The notes under the pieces are model-generated. The model saw only the letters and a program-made list of their open reading frames with translations, searched no databases and had not been told where the DNA came from. Below are positions 18,266 through 27,700 of a stretch of 56,227 nucleotides of DNA, piece after piece. Numbering within the stretch: the first letter of the stretch is position 1; every line of letters begins with the position of its first letter. The position numbers were made by a program, and so were the translations under genes. Source of the DNA: a bacterium (GTDB lineage: Bacteria; Bacteroidota; Bacteroidia; NS11-12g; UBA9320); NCBI GenBank assembly GCA_018223105.1, contig JAAEYY010000012.1, positions 41,345 to 97,571 on the forward strand, written 5' to 3'.

Positions 18266-18997
18266 CTATTGGTAAAAAATAGGATTTTCAAGGCCTAAGT
18301 TACTAGCTGTTATTAGTTGAGTTATAACTTCTTCTAACGATAAATTTATTGTTGTTAAGTGCTCCTTTAAGACAAAATTAATCTTACCATCCTCACCTGA
18401 AAAAATCTGTAATTCACCATCTGGAAATAGACACAGAAATTTATTGTCGTATGAATGATGTAAGACAAGTGCCTCTAAATCTTTGAGTTTATATATACAC
18501 TTTCGTTTTAATGACTGATGATCAAGGATAACTGGAGTATTTTCAGGATCATTAAAAAATACTGTGCCCGAAAGATGTGCCAATAATCTTTCCAACATTT
18601 TCAAATCTTGAGACCCAATTCTAAAATCATTTAGAACCTTCTTCAACGATGGTTGTCCGATTCTAACAAAGGAACATTTATGCTCTAATTCATCTCTATC
18701 ATACTTTCCAATGCCTAAGAAATGATTTGTTTTCAGTGCATTAATATCTGAGCTGTAATCGTAGTAAGTTCTAACATAATACAATTCTCCCTCGTAGATT
18801 TGGCTCTTGATTATTTCGAAGACCCTTGATTGTTTAGGTAGAAATTCAAGAAGGAACGAGATAATTTCATTTCGATTTGATAAGTCTTTATGAACTTCAA
18901 ATGGGACATTGAATTTTTCATTTATTACAGTAGACAGCGGAAGCTTGGTGTACGAAATTTTATAAGAGCAATCAGAATTTTCAGTGGTGTATATCAT
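18266..18997 (-). CDS. Hypothetical protein
   Basis: 243 residues, soluble, no signal peptide or membrane span, no motif I recognise. It has mixed alpha/beta composition with several leucine-rich helices (LKMLERLLAHLSGT; LEALVLHHSYDN) and ends NLGLENPIFYQ. The start ATG lies after a TTAG-containing A/T-rich stretch. Composition is A/T-richer than the flanking housekeeping genes. It and its neighbours 17942-19646 look like a small accessory patch next to the tRNA/RNA-ligase region. Confidence 0.55.
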   Translation of the reverse strand: MIYTTENSDCSYKISYTKLPLSTVINEKFNVPFEVHKDLSNRNEIISFLLEFLPKQSRVFEIIKSQIYEGELYYVRTYYDYSSDINALKTNHFLGIGKYDRDELEHKCSFVRIGQPSLKKVLNDFRIGSQDLKMLERLLAHLSGTVFFNDPENTPVILDHQSLKRKCIYKLKDLEALVLHHSYDNKFLCLFPDGELQIFSGEDGKINFVLKEHLTTINLSLEEVITQLITASNLGLENPIFYQ

Positions 18998-19064
18998 TGA
19001 TCACAGCTAATTTTGAAAAAGTGGTTTAACCATCTTTGGTAACATTGTTTCTAATAGGAAATAA

Positions 19065-19646
19065 CTAATAGCTAAATTTTATATCAAATCTTCCATCTGT
19101 GATTTTCACAGTATCTTGAATATCTTTTTCGGCTACTACATCAAATTGAAAAACAGCACTTATGATTCTGTTTTTCGCATCTAATTTTGTTATTTCAAGA
19201 ATGTTCTTCTCTGATCTAGTAGTGTAATAATATTTTGAACCAATAATTAATCTAGCCGTTCCATACCCTTCCATTAGAGAACTATCGTTACCTCGTAATA
19301 TATATTCTCCATTTCCATGAATTGAATTATGTACAATGGAAATATTTGTATTTATTTCTGGCATTTGGTTTATAGAATGAATGCTAAATGATTGTCGTAG
19401 CTTTTCTGGCACAATGAATGTATCTGGATAATAGTTTGCACTTAACCTATTAACACCGAATCCGGCACTTGGAACATACACTTCTCCATCCACCAAACAG
19501 CCGAATGTATTTAATCCCTGTTGAGTTGCCTTTGGTAATTCTAGCTCATCAATTGGTATTGGATCTTGATCAAAGAAGTTACAAGACGAAAGTGCATTTA
19601 AGAAAAAGATGATTACAGCGTAAACAAAATAAATCTTTAGTTTCAT
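19065..19646 (-). CDS. Lipoprotein, DUF6252-like
   Basis: 193 residues. Signal with lipobox FFLNALSSC, cysteine near residue 22. The mature part starts with an acidic spacer, then LPKATQQGLNTFGCLVDGEVYVPS, a segment that recurs at the N-terminus of many small Bacteroidota lipoproteins (DUF6252-type). The rest is beta-rich and ends with ITDGRFDIKFSY. Such proteins are usually outer-membrane attached and of unknown role. No operon partner: 153 bases separate it from the RNA ligase gene upstream. Confidence 0.65.
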   Translation of the reverse strand: MKLKIYFVYAVIIFFLNALSSCNFFDQDPIPIDELELPKATQQGLNTFGCLVDGEVYVPSAGFGVNRLSANYYPDTFIVPEKLRQSFSIHSINQMPEINTNISIVHNSIHGNGEYILRGNDSSLMEGYGTARLIIGSKYYYTTRSEKNILEITKLDAKNRIISAVFQFDVVAEKDIQDTVKITDGRFDIKFSY

Positions 19647-19799
19647 TATTAAGGCAATTGATACTTAACAAATCTGATCATTAATTAACAATACTCCCTT
19701 ATTAAAATGTCATTTTTATATGTGATATAGCAAAGCTTTTGTGAAACTTTTCTAATCTTCAAGTAAATGTAAGTCCTTCAAATTTAATCCCATTATTAA

Positions 19800-20351
19800 T
19801 TACCTTTTAATTCCAAAATCCACCTTCCTCAACTTACACATTTTGTCTTCTGATTTGTGGTGAAACACGATTCCTTCGATATCATGTTCAGTCAAAAATG
19901 CTCTCAATGCATCAAAGCTAAGGTCCTCAATCTCCAAAATAGTTGAGCCGTGTTTGATTAAAGCATGGCCTTCGATTTTCTCAGGATTGCCTTGAACTTT
20001 TTCGCCACACAATTCGTAGGTTCCATCTTCTTTGTTTTCTAATTGATCAAAACCTTCAAAATGGTATCGATCAGCATTATTCTCGCGATCACATTTTACC
20101 CAATGAGGGTGATGACCGGAGATTCCATCGGGTTCCTGACATGGAATTGCACCTACTGGCAAAGTTCTTCCTTTTTTTAGGTCGAAACGCTTATACAATT
20201 CGCCCTTGATAATAGCACAACTGGTTCCATCGAACTTGCGAGTTGCAATTGCTTTACCTTCAATTGCCCAAAGGTTTTCTGGATTCAATTCATCAACAAC
20301 CCGAGCCAAATTTTCCGGGTCCTTTTTAAACAAAGTCTTAATCTTTCTCAT
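19800..20351 (-). CDS. Minimal RNA ligase (nucleotidyltransferase superfamily, DUF5565-like)
   Basis: 183 residues, close to a bare adenylyltransferase domain. The covalent-nucleotidyltransferase motifs are in order: motif I KFDG with the adenylated lysine at K39 (ATRKFDGTSCAI), motif III-like YELCGEKVQG near residue 112, motif IV EGIVFHHK near residue 158 and motif V CKLRKVDF at the C-terminus. This is the pattern of RNA ligases that seal 5'-phosphate and 3'-OH ends using ATP. There is no C-terminal accessory domain, so substrate choice cannot be read. The gene starts 85 bases after the 3' end of the tRNA-Phe gene, same strand, so it could be co-transcribed with the five tRNAs. That suggests tRNA repair, which is inference. 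Confidence 0.8.
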   Translation of the reverse strand: MRKIKTLFKKDPENLARVVDELNPENLWAIEGKAIATRKFDGTSCAIIKGELYKRFDLKKGRTLPVGAIPCQEPDGISGHHPHWVKCDRENNADRYHFEGFDQLENKEDGTYELCGEKVQGNPEKIEGHALIKHGSTILEIEDLSFDALRAFLTEHDIEGIVFHHKSEDKMCKLRKVDFGIKR

Positions 20352-20435
20352 TGAACAATTATTAAACAGGGATAGCTACAAAGTGAGGATATATAGTCGA
20401 TCTATCCCAACATCAACTTTTATCCTATGAATTTT

Positions 20436-20511
20436 TGGTGGAACAGACAGGAATCGAACCTATATCTACGGGACTTCAAGCCGCTGCATTGACCAACTTT
20501 GCTACTGTTCC
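20436..20511 (-). tRNA. tRNA, anticodon GAA (Phe)
   Basis: 76 nt with the CCA end encoded (complement of 20436-20438). Acceptor GGAACAG pairs perfectly with CTGTTCC; T-arm has the TTCGATT loop. The anticodon loop is TTGAAGT, giving GAA. The D-stem has only 3 pairs and the anticodon stem has one mismatch and one G-U pair, so it is a diverged molecule and the Phe assignment is less sure than the tRNA call. Last of five tandem tRNA genes. Confidence 0.7.
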
Positions 20512-20516
20512 AAAAG

Positions 20517-20590
20517 TACGGAGAGAGAGATTCGAACTCTCAAAATCCTGATTCTAAGTCAGGCGCGTATTCCGTTTCCGCCATCTCCGC
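20517..20590 (-). tRNA. tRNA, anticodon TAG (Leu), without the long variable arm
   Basis: 74 nt. Acceptor GCGGAGA/TCTCCGT (first pair G-U), Leu-like D-arm beginning GGCGGAA, anticodon stem CCTGA/TCAGG with loop CTTAGAA giving UAG, T-arm GAGAG/CTCTC. Only five bases (ATTTT) lie between anticodon and T-stems, where bacterial leucine tRNAs have a stem of 10 or more. No CCA encoded. Confidence 0.8.
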
Positions 20591-20598
20591 AGAATAAA

Positions 20599-20622
20599 GA
20601 GTCTGAAATTGCGCTCAGACCC
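20599..20622 (-). terminator. Hairpin between the Tyr and Leu tRNA genes
   Basis: 8-bp stem with one G-U pair on the minus strand (arms 20615-20622 and 20599-20606) and an 8-nt loop. T-rich sequence flanks both sides, so it could end transcription in either direction or be a processing signal. Confidence 0.4.
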
Positions 20623-20693
20623 TTTTAATTTCGACTATAAGCTCACCTATCTGAAAAGAGACAGTTTAAAAGACAAGCGAACTTCTGCCGAAG

Positions 20694-20776
20694 TGGAAGT
20701 GGAGGGATTCGAACCCCCATGCTCCAAAGAGACCAGATTTACAGTCTGGCGAGCCAACCAATTGCTCAACACTTCC
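20694..20776 (-). tRNA. tRNA-Tyr (GTA)
   Basis: 83 nt. Acceptor GGAAGTG/CACTTCC, D-stem GAGC/GCTC, anticodon arm CCAGA CTGTAAA TCTGG giving GUA, long variable arm as expected for tyrosine, T-loop TTCGAAT. CCA not encoded. A regular cloverleaf. Confidence 0.92.
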
Positions 20777-20780
20777 AGAG

Positions 20781-20854
20781 TTGGGTAGGCCGGATTCGAA
20801 CCGGCGTGCTCCTCATCCCAAATGAGGCGAGATAGACCACTCCTCTACTACCCA
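20781..20854 (-). tRNA. tRNA-Pro (TGG)
   Basis: 74 nt. Acceptor TGGGTAG/CTACCCA (a U1-A72 first pair, unusual for proline, where C1-G72 is the rule), D-stem GAG/CTC, anticodon arm CCTCA TTTGGGA TGAGG giving UGG, T-arm GCCGG/CCGGC. CCA not encoded. Five bases from the Ser gene. Confidence 0.85.
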
Positions 20855-20860
20855 ATAATG

Positions 20861-20930
20861 CGGAAAGAGTGGGAGTCGAACCCACACGAGTCATAAGCTC
20901 CGAACGGTTTTCAAAACCGCACCCCCTTCC
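20861..20930 (-). tRNA. tRNA-Ser-like (TGA), D-arm missing
   Basis: 70 nt where about 88 are expected. The acceptor forms 7 pairs (GGAAGGG with TCTTTCC, two G-U), then only GGT replaces the whole D-arm, then anticodon arm GCGGT TTTGAAA ACCGT giving UGA, a long serine-type variable arm and T-arm GTGGG/CCCAC. Everything but the D-arm is intact. Either a decayed gene or a truly D-armless tRNA. Confidence 0.7.
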
Positions 20931-20942
20931 AAAAAAATCGTC

Positions 20943-20973
20943 AAAAAAAAGCACCTCCTCAGGAGATGCTTTT
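20943..20973 (-). terminator. Intrinsic terminator of the 21.1-kb structured RNA
   Basis: 9-bp stem (arms 20962-20970 and 20950-20958) with a 3-nt loop, followed on the minus strand by an 8-base T-run. One pair is G-U only when read on the minus strand. Confidence 0.8.
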
Positions 20974-21165
20974 ACAGTCTTTATCTTAAAACGAACTATA
21001 AAATCAAAACATCTTCCTGATTCATCACCTGCGACAGCAGATAATATAACTTCGATACCGGGCTCCCGGGAAAGAGCTTAAAGGATGTTCTGATATTTAA
21101 AGTTTTACTTTTCATTTTACACTATTGTTAGACATCATAACAGACGCCTTGTTTTAACAATTTGA
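20943..21165 (-). ncRNA. Candidate structured small RNA B
   Basis: About 220 nt on the minus strand. Helices seen by eye: a 5' hairpin (21155-21161 with 21124-21130, 7 perfect pairs); a closing helix of 11 pairs with one G-U (21084-21094 with 21003-21013); inside it a hairpin at 21062-21077 and a 9-bp hairpin with tetraloop at 21024-21045 (two U-G pairs). A terminator follows. The wobble pairs would be A-C mismatches on the plus strand, so the RNA is on the minus strand. A weak TTG/-7 pair lies at about 21171-21200. The same bases hold a 39-codon frame (20996-21115), so a small peptide is the alternative. Confidence 0.5.
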
Positions 21166-21384
21166 TGGCACAAAGTTGAACTCAATTTTTAGAAAAACCA
21201 AATTTTAATTCGCTTTAATCTTTTGATTTTCAATTACTTATGATAATTTTTAGACATGCCTCTCCCCGCTCACTTGGAGTAAGTTTTTTCGTATTCATCA
21301 ATTGTCTGTCTCCCAATTGTTTAAGTTCATTTTGTATTTCCTATGTCAATGTTCTAAGCCATGTTAAAATTTTAAAAAAAAATC

Positions 21385-21414
21385 AAAAAAAAACGTCCGA
21401 TGGTGAGTCGGACG
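21385..21414 (-). terminator. Intrinsic terminator of the 21.5-kb structured RNA
   Basis: 7-bp perfect stem (21408-21414 with 21394-21400), 7-nt loop, then a 9-base T-run on the minus strand. Confidence 0.8.
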
Positions 21415-21578
21415 CTATATTCTTATTCTAGTTTATTGCTTTTCTAGTTTAGAAAAATCATAGAGCATCCTTTCCTCGTATAAAAATACGACGGTAAGCC
21501 GGGCAGCAGTGTCTGGCTTGAAAAGATATATGAGTTTCTAATTTGCATGAATCTACCGGTGTTGGTTTGATTTTGCTG
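21385..21578 (-). ncRNA. Candidate structured small RNA A (three-way junction)
   Basis: About 190 nt on the minus strand. Pairing: 21529-21533 with 21458-21462; 21520-21527 with 21467-21474 (8 pairs, one U-G); stacked directly on it 21515-21519 with 21496-21500; and a 6-bp hairpin with a 4-nt loop at 21476-21491. This is a compact three-way junction. A 7-bp hairpin and the terminator follow. A perfect -7 element lies upstream (21582-21589). The U-G pair exists only on the minus strand. A 34-codon frame (21444-21548) overlaps it; a small peptide or a 6S-type RNA are alternatives I cannot exclude. Confidence 0.55.
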
Positions 21579-21581
21579 TGG

Positions 21582-21589
21582 CAAAAATA
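21582..21589 (-). promoter_or_regulatory. -7 promoter element of structured RNA A
   Basis: TAttTTTG on the minus strand, a perfect TAnnTTTG match. A TTG lies 25 bases upstream, slightly longer than the usual spacing. Confidence 0.6.
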
Positions 21590-21738
21590 GGGGGTTTTGT
21601 GCTAAATTCTTTAACAAGAATAAATACAATGCACAAAAGGCTAGTTTAAAAGTATCACTTTTTTCATGTAAAGAAATAAAACGCAATAATCATAATTCTG
21701 TGCTTTAAGACTCAGACCTCATTCAACTCTAGATACTT

Positions 21739-21769
21739 AAAAAAAAAGAGCACCCTCTCAGGTGCTCTT
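21739..21769 (-). terminator. Intrinsic terminator of the giant RCC1-repeat gene
   Basis: 9-bp perfect stem (21761-21769 with 21746-21754), 6-nt loop, then a run of nine T on the minus strand, 21 bases after the stop at 21791. Confidence 0.9.
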
Positions 21770-21790
21770 CCTATAGGCTTAAAATAATAA

Positions 21791-24700
21791 TTATTCCTTA
21801 ATCACTTTAACTACATTGGTTTGATCTCCAACTTTCAACCAAACGACATAGGTTCCGGCTACTAGTCCCTCAGTAGAGATCCCAATGGTATTTTCCCCGG
21901 TATAACAAGATTGCATTCCGGTAAACACTTTCTTACCAAACATATCGTACATCACAATCTCAGTTAGGTGAGGATGCTCAAGCGTGAGTTTCACTGTGAA
22001 ATGATCATCATGCGGGTTTGGATATACCTGAACTCCTATGTTCTCAGAGAATGTGATTGGATCTATGCTCAAGGCATCTTCTTCATTGGAGAACCAATAA
22101 GGTTTGTTTGGATATCCTTTGTGCAGGTCCGGTGTAAAGACGATACTATCATTTGTGAATGCCTCGTAATACTGGCCTGTACTTTGTCTGTAGATCTTGA
22201 AATTAACCGCTTTGCCTAGATCCGCACTGTCACCATAAACAAACATGTTAAGCACATATCTACTTGCAGGCGTTTTCGCTTCTTCTAGGACTCCAACTCC
22301 TCTAAATTCACCATCAATTTCGGCGATGATGTAATCACCATCTACCCTGTGTTCTGAGCCATTCCAAAGCACAGAACCGAGGATGGTAAGATTGTATTCA
22401 AAATGACCCGGAGCAAAACTATCGTGCTCAGTTTTATACCTCAAAATAGTTTGTTTGGTATTGAACAGCATGTACGATTGGTAGACTTCGTATTCCGTTA
22501 TTCCACCGGTCCATGAACCGGACTCCATAACTGATGCCTTATTGATGGCCCCACCAGTTTTAAGAATTGCACCATCTTCAATATCCGAGTTTGCAACAAA
22601 AGCAGAATTGATATCGATGTTTTCTTGATATGGATTTCCTATCAAGCTCCATCCATCGGCAATTAGGACTTGTTTAAATTCTGCATTCTTACCCGAAATT
22701 CTCAAGACATCATCCTTATGTAAGAACAGTAAATATCCGTTTGCAGTATTAATAGAGCTCAATCCTCCACTTGTAGCAAACCATGTTCCGGTAGAATCGT
22801 TAAATATGGCCTCAGTATTTAGGGTTTTAATCACCTCGCCACCCCTTAAGCTTAAGCCTCCCAGCATATCATCAACATCCATACTTTCTTTTTGATAATT
22901 GAAAGCAAGCCAGTTCCATCCTGCGATCAGAGGAATGTATCTAACCGAGTCCCACTCTGTATCTACTTCAATAATTCTAGGGTTCAAGGTGCTGCCATAG
23001 ATACCTCCATCGAAATAGATTTCACCATTGCTCATACTTCCATCGTATTCTGCTCCGGCTGAAGCATCCCAAATTCTATACTCCAACTGCTTTCCAACAT
23101 CCTCTGGATCGCCTTGTACATTGATTACGGCATAATACAAGTTAGTACCCGCTTTTGATTTATAAATGTTGTCATACCCACGTACTTCATTATCAATACT
23201 AATTGCAATCTTATCCATGGTATCAACACTTCGGTTACCATCAATTTCAAAGTTGCAAACCACAACGGAACTCATAGATTTTCCGGGAGGAATTTTCCAT
23301 TCCGGTGCTTCAGGAAGAACATTAACCGTAATCTGAACATCCGTATTTCCATAGTTCTTGGTGAAGGTGCTAACATCTGCCGAAACAGTAAATGTATAGG
23401 TGCCAATATCAGCATTTATCGCATCTACTCTCAATGGCACATCATTGCTCGAATGTGGCGCAATAGAATCGGATAACACAAATAAAGAAAGCAGATCTGC
23501 AGGTAGACCACTTAATGAGAGGTCAACATTGGCTTTAGCCGCTCCTGTATTTTCCAATTCAAGATTGATCAATTTACTCTCTCCTTTGTAAACATCAACA
23601 GTAAGCGAATAAGGTTTCCATGAAACCGGAGTATTCTGCACTTCAAACTCATAAAACACAGTGTCTTGGAGTGTATTTCCATTAAGATCTTGAACATCGA
23701 ACACCGCCATGCTTATCACCTCACCATTTAATGTATCGAGGTCGCCATCGAATTGATAAATTATAGAGTTACCATTACATATAGGTGTAAAACTAAGCAC
23801 CAAGCCATCACTTTTTCTGGCAAAGAGGTAATGTGCTGCTGTTTTGGTTTCGTAGCCGCATTCTACAGGTTCATTGAAAACTACTTCAACAGACTCTCCA
23901 ATATTCAGCACACCGTCTTCTGGTTTTGGTACACCATACAAAGCCAGAGCATTACGGTCAATTACACCGGAAACTACATTGCTATATACCTTTCCTTCAA
24001 GTCCGCAATTTACATATGCTCGTATTTCATATTCACCATCAATAATTTCTGATTGTCCATGAACATCCCATATGAAATTGTACACCGGATCGCGGTACAC
24101 GGTTCTATAAAGATCATAGTACGACTGTAACGAATCAGCACTAACCTGTGAACCGGAAATATCCGTCCATACATTAGAACCCAATCTTCTGTATTGCAGC
24201 GTAATATTCTCCATATGAACATTTTCCGGATCATAATCTCCTATTTGAATTAGAATTTTCTCATCCGGCTGCCCAAAGGCATTTCTTGATTGAATCAATC
24301 TCCAATTATTTCCAGGAGAAAGAATACTCACGCCAGAACAAGGTTGTCTGAAATAGGCTTCCAGATTGATTTCACCCGCATTAAACCCATCTACAAGGTC
24401 TACGTCAGTATCAAGACATGTCGGTATTAGTTGCATCTTTAGATCGGAGTAATCATAATAGATGCCATTTGAACCTACCAACATACCGGCATAAGTAGAA
24501 CTACCCGAAAGAATTTTATAGGTTACCGGATAGTATGAGCCAGCACCAAATGCAGTGAGGAATGCTCCATTCTGATTTGAGTTAGGTGCAACTACCAGAT
24601 TGTAGTATCTGTATTCATTGAATATCTCAGGAGCCTTATTTACAAGTTTCAAGGCAAAGAATCCTTCCGCTTCCGGATCAAGATCTCGAAGAACATTATT

Positions 24701-27700
24701 AGGGAAAGGCGAACCATCAGAGTACTCCAATTGGATTTCCGGTCTGTCTCGCGGAATCGTTCCCGGTTCGTATGGGCAACTCGATCTACCGGCAAATAGC
24801 TCAAAATAAGGAGTATGCATTTGCTCTATCCCTTTGATAACAGTCACACTGAATTGATCACCCGGGTCATCATCAGATAATACATATCCCGAGGTATTTG
24901 TAGTGGTTTGCTCTTGGCTGGCCTGATTCTCAATATTAAAGTCAAATGTGAGTTCTACACCTGCCCGAGTTTCAACATCGATTGCCTGCGTTGTAGCAAC
25001 ATTCACACCTGCACCAATACCTGCCCAGGTAGATACATCGAATTCAGAAATCAGCATAATTCCTGCATAAACGGATGCATCTCCATAGATGTGCTGGGTA
25101 TAAGTGCTGTTACTTGAAACAGAATAAGAATAGCTTTTTTCAATTGAAGCTAAACCACTGAATGTGAGGTTTTCAGCATAGAATTCGTCGCCGTCATCCA
25201 GTTTTTTCTCCCAAGCATCATCGTTGTCATTGTATTTGTCTAACGAAGGCGGAGAGTATCCCGGACCTGTCGGAATATCTTCGGCAAGCACCCTAAAATA
25301 CTCCTGCAATTCCCCTAATCTCATACGTGCAATTCTGTACTTGAGTAAGGTTTCATCCGTCCATTTGAAATCTGCATTCAGAACAAAATTGTCATTACCG
25401 TCATAGCTACCTGCAGCTGAACAGAAGCAGTCCTCCTGGAAACTTTGAGCCGCTTCTTTAACAGTTTCTGCCGTGCTTCTGGGCACACCCCAAGGCACAT
25501 CGTCTGTATCGAAACTTGCGTCAAAAAGTTTCTTATCACAGAGATTTACATGAGGCAGAGTGTTGTACCTGTGATAATTTAGAACGGATTTCCAGTTGTC
25601 TATTAATGTGCGATAGAAATTAGAGTCTTTTGGCTCTGATCCTCCGGAATTGTCTTCAATAGTGAGACGACCTTCTCTTGCAAGTTTAAGAATGTTCTCA
25701 TATTCTAAAATAAGAGTTTCGATATGATCTACAGTATAAGCCCAGGTAGTTGTGAGCTTATCCGGCGAAATACCAATTTCTGTAGATTTGGTTACTGTAC
25801 AAGTTGCAGGGTCATAAATAATGGATTCAATAATTCCATATTTCAAAGCCATTCCGGTACCAATAATCAGGTCTGCGTTATCTCCAACTTGGAATTCCGT
25901 TCCCTGAGCATTCGCTATATCGGATGCTGCGCTTGTTTCAAATCTTTGAGTTGTGGTATGCGAGAATGTGAGCTCATTTGAATTCTGTTCAGCTCCACCA
26001 ACTCCTGCAGAAGCCGATACTTCCATTCCTATCCCTAAAATACCCAAGGTGGTACTGGCAGATAAGTTAACAGAGCCCCCAAAGCTTTGATCGACAGAGA
26101 ATGTTTTAACGGATTCAACCCCTTCTTCGAGGTAAGAGTAACTTCCATCTCCAGGAGGATCTCTAAGAACCGCAAGTGGAATTTGAAAGTCTTTTCCTTC
26201 TTCGCTACTTACAATTACATCACTACCAGGCTGGGGAGCTTTCCCTGCTACCAATACCTGATAGACATCTTGAGAAACAAAACCAAACTTATTATGGTAT
26301 TCAACGGTAAGGGTTTTGTAGTAAGGTGCGACAGTTTCGGGTAAACCGGGAGTGAAAATGTAGTCTGGGAAAGTTCCGGTAGAAGGATCAAAATCTATGC
26401 GTAGATCACCATCAATACTCGCTCCATTCTTCACCACCAAATACCCTTCTTTTACATGACATTGTACTCCTTTATGTGTTTCGAGCACTGCCAGAGTTAC
26501 GTTAGCATCCGCATGGTTAGGATCACCTTGACCGTAGACCAATAGGATATCCGGATTGCATGCCACTGTTTCAATCCCACCCCCTCTTGTGAGGGAAATA
26601 TCCGGTAGATTGTGGTATGTAAACTCCGCTTCTTTAGCGTAAAGCTGTTGCAGGCTAGAATCACCGCGTTCATTGGTTCCGTAATCGCTTAAATCCAGTT
26701 TAAGTGGTCTCAATGATAAGTATTCCAAAATAGGTACAATATCTGCAGTTAATGGGGAAGCGCTATTAACGGTAACGATATACTTTTGAGGTGGTAGGTA
26801 CGTTGTTGGAAATACTCCATTATCATTAGAAACAATGGTACTTTCATAACATCCATCTGTACTGTTTATATCCAATGAGAACTTAATTCCAGGATAATTA
26901 CCACAGGAGTTATTTACGCTGAAAGTATATGGAACGGAAAGTTGATCATAGAAATCTTCTGCAGGTGTATTGACACTTACTGCTGATTTACTGATAACAA
27001 CATTATTTCGGTCCCAGTCGTGATACACCGAATCAACGCCACGAACCTGAATATCTGCAAGTTCAAGTTCAAAAGACACAAGATCTGCTTCATATGGGTT
27101 TACAGAAAAAGAATATTTTCCTTCTTCATCTGAAAACTTTGTTTCCTCTACATCTGCACTGGAAGCATAGTGTTTGATTAAAGTAATTGGAACACTGTCT
27201 ATTGGGCATTCGCTGTCTCTCTGCGCTATTGTACCTGAAATGAGATTTGCAGATTTATCGATAAAAGTTCCGATCCCTAAGCTCGTTACGGTAAGATCAA
27301 GCTCAGCACTTAAGGTATCTTCCACAAATTCGTGATCAAGATAAGTCGCTGAAGCATAAGCTACACCCTGTTCGCCGTAGTAAACACCTTCAAAACGGAA
27401 TCGTCCATTATTATCCGATTTTGTACTGTAATAGTAATTTCCGTCTTTGGTTTCAACCTTTAGCTTAACATCTACATCCGGAACGGGCTGGTTTCCAACA
27501 AAAGTTACGACATCTCCTTTTACAATTCCAGCGGCCTTTCTCCATCCAATGTCGGATACAGCAGCCGTTTGACCACCTGTGGTCATAAGAACACGGATTG
27601 AATAGATATGCTTCATCCCTGGAACTGCATCAAGATCGGTAAAACTGGTTTTATCTGAAGTTTCAATACCGATTAATTCACCGTCTCGATAAATGTGTAA

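Noticed and set aside
20869..21081. 70-codon frame on the plus strand (GVEPTR...) and a 62-codon frame on the minus strand at 20766-20954
   Set aside because: Both lie over the tRNA genes; GVEPTR-like starts are a well-known artefact of reading tRNA T-arms antisense.
20996..21115. 39-codon minus-strand frame as a small protein
   Set aside because: Coincides with strong minus-strand helices; kept as an alternative reading of RNA candidate B, not as a gene.
21444..21686. 80-codon minus-strand frame as a protein gene
   Set aside because: The first half has no protein features and crosses the promoter of RNA candidate A; only the last 34 codons follow the transcript, where base pairing explains the sequence better. 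A short peptide is not fully excluded.
23753..24052. Plus-strand frames inside the giant gene
   Set aside because: Shadows of a 12.4-kb continuous coding frame; none has features of its own.
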